Source: JBFXCS01 sp050181915
Lineage (GTDB): Bacteria; Actinomycetota; Thermoleophilia; Miltoncostaeales; Miltoncostaeaceae
Assembly (NCBI GenBank): GCA_050181915.1
Contig: JBFXCS010000003.1
Coordinates: 496,001 to 560,000, forward strand
Length of the DNA: 64,000 nucleotides
Direction: 5' to 3'
The position numbers were made by a program, and so were the translations under genes. The notes below the pieces were generated by a model. The model ran no database searches. It had not been told where the DNA came from and saw only the letters and a program-made list of their open reading frames with translations. Numbering within the stretch: position 1 is the stretch's first letter; the number at the start of each line of letters is the position of its first letter. Shown piece by piece: positions 52,096 through 59,182 of the stretch.

Positions 52096-52704
52096 ATGGT
52101 GAAGCGAGGGGCGCAGGACGGCCTGCCCACGCTCGTGGTGGACCCCGTGACGGACGAGATCGCCTTCCGCCACGCCCTGGTGGAGTGGGAGTACCGCGCG
52201 CGCTGCACCGAGCGCGCCCACCGGATGGCCGCCGACCGCGCCGCCCGCCGCGACGCGCTGCTGCGCAGCGTGGTGCTCGGAGGCATCATCGCCGTGGTCG
52301 CCATCGCGGCCGTCGCCGACCTGGGCCGGGGCTGGGTGCGCCCCGTGCTGCTGGTGGTCGCGGCGCTCGCCGCCGGCGTCTGCGTGTTCCAGGCCCTGCT
52401 GAGCCAGTCCGGCCGCGCCGTCCAGCACCACCTGGCGGCGAGCCGCTTCGCCGCCCTGCGCGACGGCATCGAGGACGCCGGCGACGCCGACGCCTCCGAC
52501 GCCCGGGAGCGCGGCTGGCACGTGGAGGAGATCCGGCGCGGCTGGGAGGGCATCGCCGGCTCCAGCCCCGCGCTCGACCCGGCGCTGACCGCGCGCGCCG
52601 AGCGGCGGACGCCGCGGCAGCCCCCGCCGCGGGAGGGCGAGACGCCGATCGAGACGGAGTCCGTCGAGCCCATGACGCACACGACGACGGGATCCGTCGG
52701 CTAA
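52096..52704 (+). CDS. SLATT-like two-helix membrane protein
   Basis: A 202-residue protein. Residues 20-50 form an amphipathic basic helix (RHALVEWEYRARCTERAHRM), followed by two membrane helices (SVVLGGIIAVVAIAAVADL and VLLVVAALAAGVCVFQALL) and then SGRAVQHHLAASRFAALRDG, the order seen in SLATT domains, which are predicted pore-forming effectors of nucleotide-signal defence systems. The C-terminal 70 residues are charged and disordered. No SMODS/CD-NTase or SLOG partner is adjacent. It ends 14 bp before tRNA-Leu. Confidence 0.6.
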   Translation: MVKRGAQDGLPTLVVDPVTDEIAFRHALVEWEYRARCTERAHRMAADRAARRDALLRSVVLGGIIAVVAIAAVADLGRGWVRPVLLVVAALAAGVCVFQALLSQSGRAVQHHLAASRFAALRDGIEDAGDADASDARERGWHVEEIRRGWEGIAGSSPALDPALTARAERRTPRQPPPREGETPIETESVEPMTHTTTGSVG

Positions 52705-52718
52705 TCTCCCCGGACCAC

Positions 52719-52802
52719 GCGGATGTGGCGGAACTGGTAGACGCGCACGGTTCAGGTCCGTGTTCTCGCAAGGGAGTGGAGGTTCGAGTCCTCTCATCCG
52801 CA
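52719..52802 (+). tRNA. tRNA-Leu (anticodon CAG)
   Basis: A class II tRNA of 84 nt. Acceptor GCGGATG pairs with CATCCGC, anticodon stem CACGG/CCGTG encloses TTCAGGT with anticodon CAG, a long variable arm follows (GTTCTCGCAAGGGAGT), and the T arm has GGTTCGAGTCC. Confidence 0.94.
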
Positions 52803-52840
52803 TCCCGGCGCACGAGGCGCCCTGAGCGGCGACCCGCCGC

Positions 52841-53206
52841 TCAGCCGGACGGTTCGCGGGCGTACCACTCCTCGAAGTGGCGGCAGCGGCCGTCCTCCCC
52901 CAGCCGGATGATCCAGAGGTCGCGGAAGACCGCCGCCTCGGGCGCCCGGTAGTCGACCCGCAGGCGCACCACGCCGGTGTCGCCGTCGATCGCCACGATC
53001 TCCCACTCGACGCCGAACTCCTCGCCGGCGTCGCGCCCGCGCTCCCAGAGCCCGCGGATCGCATCGAGGCCGCGCACCGGCGGATCGACCGGCGACGTGA
53101 GGTAGACGGCGTCCTCCGCGAACAGGGCGCCGAGGGCCCCCGTGCCGGGCGCGCGCCAGGCCGCCTCGTAGGCGGTCAGCCAGCGGTGCAGCGCGGCCCG
53201 GTCCAC
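52841..53206 (-). CDS. SnoaL/NTF2-like protein
   Basis: A 121-residue NTF2-fold protein: LTAYEAAWRAPGTGALGALF, EDAVYLTSPVDPPVRGLDAI, and the C-terminal strands with LWIIRLGEDGRCRHFEEWY. Such proteins are small isomerase-like or ligand-binding domains. It starts with GTG two bases after the stop of the HtrA gene and is co-transcribed with it. Confidence 0.85.
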   Translation of the reverse strand: MDRAALHRWLTAYEAAWRAPGTGALGALFAEDAVYLTSPVDPPVRGLDAIRGLWERGRDAGEEFGVEWEIVAIDGDTGVVRLRVDYRAPEAAVFRDLWIIRLGEDGRCRHFEEWYAREPSG

Positions 53207-53208
53207 GG

Positions 53209-54705
53209 CTACTCGAAGGGCACCGTGACCGTGGTGGGCTCGGTCGCGTTCGGCTCGAACACCGTGAACGAGCCCTCGCTCTGGCCCTGGCCCTGGTCGA
53301 CCGCGGCGCAGTAGGTGGGCAGGCTGCCGTCCATCGTCTCGCCGTTCACGGCGGTGATGAGCACCGGCGACCGACCGAAGCCCGCCTCGGCGGCGGCGGT
53401 GCCGGGCACGACGTGGGTGACGACCAGGCCGGGCTGCAGCGGCAGGCCCGCGTTCTGGAGGTCGGAGGCGAACTGCTGCGGGTCGGTGATGTAGACGAAG
53501 CCCATGCCGCTCCACGCGAACGACCGCCCGGAGCGCAGCTGCGGAACGATCTCCCTCACCCGGTCGACGCCGATCGCGTAGCCCTGGCCCTGGATGGTGC
53601 GGTCGCCGAGCAGGGTGATGCCGGCGGAGTTCACGCCCACCAAGCGCATGTCGGTGTCGACCAGCGGGCCGCCCGAGTTGCCCGGGTTGATGACCGTGTC
53701 GGTCTGGATCACGTTGGGGTAGTGGGGGACGTCGACCGCCTGCAGGTCGAAGGCCGTCTCCACCACCGACACCACGCCGGTGGTGGCCACGAGGTTCTGC
53801 CGCATCGAGGCCGTGCCGGGGAAGCCCACCGCCACGACCGTCTGGCCCTGGCGCAGGCTGCCCTGGTCGCCCAGGGGAAGGGTGACGAGCCCGCTGTGGT
53901 CCTGGACCTGCAGCAGCGAGAGGTCGTCGCAGGGCGCCGAGGCGATCACCGTCGCCGGGCGGTGCGCGTCGCCCAGGCCGACCGTGAAGGTCGAGCCGGC
54001 GTTGACGACGTGCTGGTTGGTGACGATGAGGCCCTGGTCGGCGTCCAGCACCCAGCCGGTGCCGCTGCCGGCCGGCTGCTCATCGACGAGGGCGTTCACC
54101 ACCACGGTCGAGGGCCGGACGGCGTCGATGATCGCCGGGATGTCGGGCTCCTTCGACCCGTCGTCGCCGCCGAAGACGCCGCTCACCAGCAGCACGACGG
54201 CGGCGACCGCGGCCGCGACGGCGACGCCGGCGATGACCAGGGCGCCGCGGGCGGTGCGCCGCAGCCTGATGCGCTCGATGACCGACGGCGACGGCGCCTC
54301 CGGCGACGCGGCGGGTGACGGGGGCGGGGGCGGCGGCGGGACGGACGCGGCGGCGGCCGGCGCGGTCGCGAGGCCCGCGGGGGCGGCGCCGATGACCGTC
54401 GCGTCGCCCGACGGCGCCTGGCGGGAGGTCAGCAGCGTGGTGTCGCCCACCTGGATCCGCTCACCTCCGGACAGCACCACCGGCCCGGTCAGGCGATGGC
54501 CGTTCACGAAGGTGCCGTTGGCCGAGGAGAGGTCGTGGATCTCGGCGCTGCCGTCCTCGCGCACGCGCAGGACGGCGTGATGGCGCGAGACCCGGTCGTC
54601 CTCGATCACCAGATCGCATGACGGATCCCGGCCGATCTCGAACCGCTCGCCCGACGCCTGCGACGACTCTCCCTCGCGCCCCCCGGACCTGAAGGTCAAC
54701 CACAT
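53209..54705 (-). CDS. FHA-domain HtrA-type serine protease
   Basis: A 498-residue membrane protein. Residues 1-90 are an FHA domain (FEIGRDPSCDLVIEDDRVSR, SSANGTFVNG), which binds phosphothreonine in the cytoplasm. A Pro/Ala linker and one membrane helix (about 155-178) lead to an outside trypsin-like domain with His in TNQHVVN (about 231), Asp in PCDDLSLLQV (about 257) and Ser in NPGNSGGPL (about 343). A PDZ-like end follows. It may couple Ser/Thr kinase signalling to protein quality control at the envelope. Confidence 0.92.
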   Translation of the reverse strand: MWLTFRSGGREGESSQASGERFEIGRDPSCDLVIEDDRVSRHHAVLRVREDGSAEIHDLSSANGTFVNGHRLTGPVVLSGGERIQVGDTTLLTSRQAPSGDATVIGAAPAGLATAPAAAASVPPPPPPPSPAASPEAPSPSVIERIRLRRTARGALVIAGVAVAAAVAAVVLLVSGVFGGDDGSKEPDIPAIIDAVRPSTVVVNALVDEQPAGSGTGWVLDADQGLIVTNQHVVNAGSTFTVGLGDAHRPATVIASAPCDDLSLLQVQDHSGLVTLPLGDQGSLRQGQTVVAVGFPGTASMRQNLVATTGVVSVVETAFDLQAVDVPHYPNVIQTDTVINPGNSGGPLVDTDMRLVGVNSAGITLLGDRTIQGQGYAIGVDRVREIVPQLRSGRSFAWSGMGFVYITDPQQFASDLQNAGLPLQPGLVVTHVVPGTAAAEAGFGRSPVLITAVNGETMDGSLPTYCAAVDQGQGQSEGSFTVFEPNATEPTTVTVPFE

Positions 54706-54836
54706 GCGCCCACCGCCTCCTCGCTCGTCCCGCGGGAACCTATCCGGCGCGGCGGTGCCGGGGCGACGCCCATCGGCGCCGGAGGACGCGAATCGGGCCC
54801 GGAGGCTGGTATCGTTCCCCGTCGCCGACGCGGTGC

Positions 54837-54908
54837 GGGCGGTTAGCTCAGCGGTAGAGCGCCTGCTTTACACGCAGGTGGCCGGCGGTTCAAATCCGTC
54901 ACCGCCCA
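54837..54908 (+). tRNA. tRNA-Val (anticodon TAC)
   Basis: 72 nt. Acceptor GGGCGGT/ACCGCCC, D arm GCTCAGCGGTAGAGC, anticodon stem CCTGC/GCAGG around TTTACAC with anticodon TAC, T arm GGTTCAAATCC. It is followed 29 bp later by tRNA-Asp. Confidence 0.95.
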
Positions 54909-54937
54909 CTCCCTCCCCGCCACCGAGGTCGTGCCGT

Positions 54938-55012
54938 GGGGGTGTAGCTCAGATTGGTTAGAGCACCGGACTGTCAATCCGGAGGCCGCGGGTTCGAGTC
55001 CCGTCACTCCCG
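54938..55012 (+). tRNA. tRNA-Asp (anticodon GTC)
   Basis: 75 nt. Acceptor GGGGGTG/CACTCCC (one G-T pair), D arm GCTCAGATTGGTTAGAGC, anticodon stem CCGGA/TCCGG around CTGTCAA with anticodon GTC, T arm GGTTCGAGTCC, discriminator G. Confidence 0.95.
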
Positions 55013-55018
55013 CTCCAC

Positions 55019-55043
55019 GCAGCCCCGCCCCCGGCGGGGCTGC
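55019..55043. terminator. Hairpin between tRNA-Asp and convergent exporter gene
   Basis: A perfect 11-bp stem GCAGCCCCGCC / GGCGGGGCTGC with a CCC loop. It lacks a T-run on either strand, but its place between convergent units suggests transcription stop or 3' protection for both. Confidence 0.55.
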
Positions 55044-55047
55044 GCCG

Positions 55048-55833
55048 TCAGACCGACCGCTGGTAGGAGCGGAAGGCGCGCACGGCGATCCAGCCGCAGG
55101 CGACCATGAGCGCGGCGAGCCCGGCGAGGCGCGGGAGGGCCAGGCTCCAGTCCGGGCTCTCCGAGATCGCCTCGCGGCCGACGACGACCGCCCAGTCGAC
55201 GGGGTTGAAGCGCGCGACCTCGCGGACCCACCCCGGCAGCAGACCGGGCGCCATCAGGGCGGACGAGAGGAACGTCAGCGGCAGCACGACGAACTGCACG
55301 ACGCCGATCAGGGTCTCCTCCTGGCGCGCGACCAGCGCCAGGGCGCAGGAGAGGGCGCCGACGGCGGCGGCGAGCAGGGTGCCCGAGAGGATCAGCAGGG
55401 CGATCCCGCCCACGCCCTCGAGCCCGCCGGGGAAGCGCGCCCCGACCGCGACGGCCAGCAGCACCACGATGACCGACTGGATCACCGCGACGACGGCCTG
55501 GTGGGCGAGGGGCCCGGCGATCAGGCTGACCCGGCGCGCGGGCGACACCAGCAGGCGGTCGATGACGCCGCGCTCCAGGTCCTGGAGCACGCCCGCGCCC
55601 AGCCAGCCGCCCGAGAAGACGGCCGTCATCACGACGATGCCCGGCACCAGGAAGTCGTTGTAGTCCTGGTCTCCGAAGCCGGGGACGTCGACCACGCGCT
55701 CGAAGAGCGCCCCGAACAGCAGCAGCCAGATGACCGGCTGCACCAGGCTGATCGCCACGTACCAGGGCTGGCGCCACAGGGCGCGCAGGTGGCGGGCCGT
55801 CATGGCCCCGGTGTGCGCGAGGGCCGTGCTCAC
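55048..55833 (-). CDS. ABC-2 type exporter permease (DrrB-like)
   Basis: A 261-residue membrane protein with six helices. DLERGVIDRLLVSPARRVSLI between helices 2 and 3 and VVLPLTFLSSALMAPGLLPGW near helix 5 (in part) are typical ABC-2 elements, followed by ARFNPVDWAVVVGREA. GTG start overlapping the ATPase stop by 4 bp. Third exporter of this type in the window. Confidence 0.92.
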   Translation of the reverse strand: MSTALAHTGAMTARHLRALWRQPWYVAISLVQPVIWLLLFGALFERVVDVPGFGDQDYNDFLVPGIVVMTAVFSGGWLGAGVLQDLERGVIDRLLVSPARRVSLIAGPLAHQAVVAVIQSVIVVLLAVAVGARFPGGLEGVGGIALLILSGTLLAAAVGALSCALALVARQEETLIGVVQFVVLPLTFLSSALMAPGLLPGWVREVARFNPVDWAVVVGREAISESPDWSLALPRLAGLAALMVACGWIAVRAFRSYQRSV

Positions 55834-56807
55834 GTCGCGACCTCCTCCGCCCGCTCGGCGGCGTCGATGGAGCGCCCGGTGTGGCGCATGTACACGTCAT
55901 CCAGCGTCGGCCGCGCGACCGTGACCGAGGCCACGGCGACGCCCGCCTCCTCCAGCGCCGCGAGCACCGCCGGGACGGCGGTCGCGCCGCGGTCGGCCCG
56001 CGCCCTCACCACCCGCCCGTCCACCGCCGGCTCGATGAGGCCGGGGACGGCCGCCAGCGCCAGCGCCACCGTGCCGTCGGCCGGCTCGCGCTCGAGGTCG
56101 ACCTGGAGGGTGTCCCCCCGCAGGGCGCGCTTCAGCTCGTCGGGGGTCCCCTCGGCCACCACCCGGCCGCGGTCGACGATCGCCAGCCGCGCGGCGAGGC
56201 GGTCGGCCTCCTCGAGATAGTGGGTCGTGAGCAGCACCGTGAGGCCGTCCTCGCGGGCCAGCCGCGCGATCTCCTGCCACATCCCGGCGCGGATGTCGGG
56301 ATCGAGGCCGGTCGTGGGCTCGTCGAGGAAGAGCGCCCGCGGGCGGTGCACCAGGCCCATCGCGATGTCGAGTCGGCGCTGCATGCCGCCCGAGTAGGTG
56401 CGGGCCAGGCGCCTCGCGGCGTCCGTCAGCCCAAAGGCCTCGAGCAGCTCGCTCACCCGGGCCCGCCGCTCGCCGGCCCGGAGCCCGTGCAGGCGCGCCT
56501 GCAGATCGAGGTTCTCGGCGCCGGTCGCCTCGGGGTCGACCCCCGAGCGCTGGGCCACCACGCCGATCGCGCGCCGCACCGCCTCCGGCTCGCGCAGCAC
56601 GTCGAGGCCGGCGACCCGGGCCGTGCCCTCGTCGGGTCGCGACAGCGTGGTGAGGACGCGCACGGCGGTCGACTTGCCCGCCCCGTTCGGCCCCAGCAGA
56701 CCGAACACGGTCCCCTCCTCGACCGCGAAGCCCAGCCCGTCCAGCGCGCGCACCTCGCCGCCGTAGGTCTTCACGAGGCCGGACGCCTCGATCGCCGTGT
56801 CCGCCAC
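55830..56807 (-). CDS. ABC exporter ATPase (DrrA-like)
   Basis: A 325-residue nucleotide-binding subunit: Walker A GPNGAGKS at residues 39-46, signature TYSGGMQRRLDIA near 135, Walker B ALFLDEPTTGLDPD, and the DrrA-type C-terminal extension ending VARPTLDDVYMRHTG. It diverges from a TetR gene with a five-fold operator array between them. Confidence 0.93.
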   Translation of the reverse strand: MADTAIEASGLVKTYGGEVRALDGLGFAVEEGTVFGLLGPNGAGKSTAVRVLTTLSRPDEGTARVAGLDVLREPEAVRRAIGVVAQRSGVDPEATGAENLDLQARLHGLRAGERRARVSELLEAFGLTDAARRLARTYSGGMQRRLDIAMGLVHRPRALFLDEPTTGLDPDIRAGMWQEIARLAREDGLTVLLTTHYLEEADRLAARLAIVDRGRVVAEGTPDELKRALRGDTLQVDLEREPADGTVALALAAVPGLIEPAVDGRVVRARADRGATAVPAVLAALEEAGVAVASVTVARPTLDDVYMRHTGRSIDAAERAEEVAT

Positions 56808-56821
56808 GTCGCCTCCCCGTC

Positions 56822-56902
56822 GAACGTCGTTCTCGTTCTGAACGATGTTCTATCACGAACGATGTTCTCTGGCAAACGATGTTCACATTCTGTACGGTGT
56901 TC
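56822..56902. promoter_or_regulatory. Five-site palindromic operator array
   Basis: Five copies of an 11-bp palindrome begin at 56822 (GAACGTCGTTC), 56840 and 56857 (GAACGATGTTC each), 56874 (AAACGATGTTC) and 56892 (GTACGGTGTTC). Start-to-start spacing is 18, 17, 17 and 18 bp. The array fills the gap between the divergent exporter ATPase and TetR genes. Confidence 0.82.
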
Positions 56903-56906
56903 TCCA

Positions 56907-57632
56907 ATGGGCGCGGCGGCACGAGGCGGGGCGGACGACGGGATCCCCGATCCCCCCTGGGCGCGCGCCCCGCGGACACCCGCCCGGCGGGTGTCCCTGA
57001 GCCGCGACGCGATCGTCGACGCGGCCGTCGCCGTCCTGCGGCGCGACGGGGTCGAGGCCATGAGCATGCGCGCCGTCGCGTCCGAGCTCGGCGCCGGCGC
57101 CGGCGCCCTCTACGGCCACGTCTCCGGCAAGGAGGAGCTGATCGAGCTCCTGATCGACCGGGTGATGGCCGAGATCGAGCTCCCCGACCCCGACCCGGCC
57201 CGCTGGCGGGAGCAGCTGAAGGAGGTGGCCCGCCGGCAGCGCCGGCTGCTGCACGAGTTCGGCGGCATCGCGCGCCTCACCCTCGGGAGGATCCCCGTCG
57301 GCCCCCAGATGATCCGCGTCGGCGAGTGGCAGCTCGGCCTGCTGCGCGGCGCGGGCCTGCCGGACCGGACGGTGGCCTACGCGGGGGACCTGCTGTCGCA
57401 GTACGTCGAGGCGTTCGCCTACGAGGAGAGCCTCGTGACCGACAACGAGGGCGGCCGCCGCCCGATCCACGAGACCGTCGCCATGCTGCGCCAGTACATC
57501 GCGTCGCTGCCGCCGGAGCGGTTCCCCCACCTCACGTCGCTCTCGGACGAGATGACCGGCGGCGGACCCGACGCCCGCTTCGAGTTCGGCCTCGACGTCC
57601 TGATCCGGGGGCTGGCGGAGACGGCGGGGTAG
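56907..57632 (+). CDS. TetR-family regulator (TetR_C-type)
   Basis: A 241-residue regulator. After a Pro/Arg-rich 30-residue extension, the helix-turn-helix lies at 30-80 (LSRDAIVDAAVAVLRRDGVE, VASELGAGAGALYGHVSGKE). The long C-terminal domain resembles TetR class regulators of drug exporters. The ATG at 56907 starts five bases after the last operator copy, so repression of its own gene would be tight. Likely controls the divergent exporter. Confidence 0.92.
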   Translation: MGAAARGGADDGIPDPPWARAPRTPARRVSLSRDAIVDAAVAVLRRDGVEAMSMRAVASELGAGAGALYGHVSGKEELIELLIDRVMAEIELPDPDPARWREQLKEVARRQRRLLHEFGGIARLTLGRIPVGPQMIRVGEWQLGLLRGAGLPDRTVAYAGDLLSQYVEAFAYEESLVTDNEGGRRPIHETVAMLRQYIASLPPERFPHLTSLSDEMTGGGPDARFEFGLDVLIRGLAETAG

Positions 57633-57676
57633 GCTTCGCCGATGGACGGCCCGACGCGGCGCGGATCGGGGGACGG

Positions 57677-57979
57677 ATGACCGGCCGGCCGGATCGCGAC
57701 GACGACCGGACGCCGCCCGACGACGGCCTGCGGTACCCCGATCCCGGGCCCCTTCGTCGCATCCAGGCGGTGACAGCCGTCCTGATCGTCGGGGTGATCG
57801 TGGTGATCCTGCTGAGCGACAAGAGGCCGGCCGAGGTGCGCTACGGAACCCTGATCGGGGTGGCCGTGCTGGTCGTCGCGATCGCCATCGCCATCCGGCG
57901 CAAGAAACGGACGGGGGATGCGCCGGAGGGCCCAAACGCAGGAAAGTCCGAAGAAATAGGCTCGCACGAGGACGGCTGA
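57677..57979 (+). CDS. Small two-helix membrane protein
   Basis: A 100-residue protein. A charged N-terminus (MTGRPDRDDDRTPPDDGLRY) is followed by two helices (AVTAVLIVGVIVVILL and TLIGVAVLVVAIAIAI) joined by a short loop, and a basic then acidic tail. It lies 44 bp after the TetR gene. Function unknown. Confidence 0.65.
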   Translation: MTGRPDRDDDRTPPDDGLRYPDPGPLRRIQAVTAVLIVGVIVVILLSDKRPAEVRYGTLIGVAVLVVAIAIAIRRKKRTGDAPEGPNAGKSEEIGSHEDG

Positions 57980-57997
57980 GCCGGCGACAAACGCTTC

Positions 57998-58027
57998 GTG
58001 ACATGCGGCACGAACCCGGAGTATGTT
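57998..58027 (+). promoter_or_regulatory. Candidate promoter of the peptide importer operon
   Basis: GTGACA (57998-58003) and TATGTT (58022-58027) are separated by 18 bp. A 7-bp hairpin CGCTGCC/GGCAGCG at 58033-58055 lies in the resulting leader, upstream of the first importer gene. Confidence 0.45.
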
Positions 58028-58107
58028 CTCACCGCTGCCCGCATTAACGGCAGCGCAACACAGTCCGACCCCCCGGTGCCCGATGTGATCACCCCGATCC
58101 CGCGCAG

Positions 58108-59088
58108 ATGAGCACCACCGCGGCGGAGACCGTCGGCGGACCCACGACGCCCGACCCCCCGATCGAGGGGAAGGCGATCGTCGGGCGCACGCCCTGGCAG
58201 CTCTTCTGGGGCCGGTTCCTCCAGGACAGGTTCGCCCTCGCGGGCCTCGCCTTCGTGGGGCTGCTCGTGCTGATGGCCCTCTGCGCGCCGCTCGTCGCCC
58301 ACCTGGTGGGCCACGGGCCGAACGAGCTCTTCCAGCGCCAGATGACCGACGTCTTCGGCCTGCCCAAGGGCCCCACCTCCAGCTTCTGGATGGGCGCCGA
58401 CTCGTCCGGCCGCGACGTGTTCGTGCGCGTGGTCTACGGCGCGCGGGTCTCGCTGCTGGTGGGCATCGTCGCCACCGGCGTGGCGGTGGCGGTGGGGGTG
58501 ACCCTGGGGATGCTGGCCGGCTACTTCGGCGGCTGGGTGGACACGCTCATCTCGCGCGTGACCGACATCATCCTCTCGATGCCGGTGCTGCTGTTCGCCA
58601 TCGGCATCGTGGCCGCGTGCTCGTCCTCCAAGGAGGGCTGCCTGAACGGCACGCTGAAGCCGGGCCTGCCGCTGGTGATCGTGGTGATCTCGCTGTTCAC
58701 CTGGCCCTACGTAGCCCGGCTGGTGCGCGGCAACACGCTCTCGCTGCGCGAGCGCGAGTTCGTGGAGGCGAGCCGCTCCCTGGGGGCGGGGAACGTGCGG
58801 ATCATGTTCCGCGAGATCCTCCCCAACCTCCTCTCGCCGATCATCGTCTACGCCTCGCTGCTGATCCCGAGCAACATCCTGTTCGAGGCGTACCTGTCCT
58901 TCCTCGGTCTCGGCGTCCCCTCCGACACCCCCTCGTGGGGCCGGATGGTCTCGGACAGCCTCGAGATCTTCGACGTGGCCTGGTGGCTGATGCTGTTCCC
59001 CGGCCTCTTCCTGCTCTTCACGGTGCTGGCCTTCAACCTGCTGGGCGACGGCCTGCGCGACGCACTCGACCCGCGGGCGAACCGGTGA
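58108..59088 (+). CDS. Peptide ABC transporter permease (DppC/OppC type)
   Basis: A 326-residue permease with an N-terminal helix (FALAGLAFVGLLVLMALCAP), the periplasmic segment FWMGADSSGRDVFVRVVYGARVS, given in part, and the ABC coupling motif REREFVEASRSLGAGNVRIM (about 210-230). It forms the membrane channel with the DppB-type subunit at 61183. Here it is the first gene of the operon, before the binding protein gene, which is an uncommon order. Confidence 0.93.
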   Translation: MSTTAAETVGGPTTPDPPIEGKAIVGRTPWQLFWGRFLQDRFALAGLAFVGLLVLMALCAPLVAHLVGHGPNELFQRQMTDVFGLPKGPTSSFWMGADSSGRDVFVRVVYGARVSLLVGIVATGVAVAVGVTLGMLAGYFGGWVDTLISRVTDIILSMPVLLFAIGIVAACSSSKEGCLNGTLKPGLPLVIVVISLFTWPYVARLVRGNTLSLREREFVEASRSLGAGNVRIMFREILPNLLSPIIVYASLLIPSNILFEAYLSFLGLGVPSDTPSWGRMVSDSLEIFDVAWWLMLFPGLFLLFTVLAFNLLGDGLRDALDPRANR

Positions 59089-59182
59089 GCCTCACCGGCC
59101 GACCCGCCGCAAGTTCCCCCCGGCGGGACCGCGCCCGTGACGCGCGGCGGGGGCGTGCCCGACACACGAAGGGAGAATCCAT

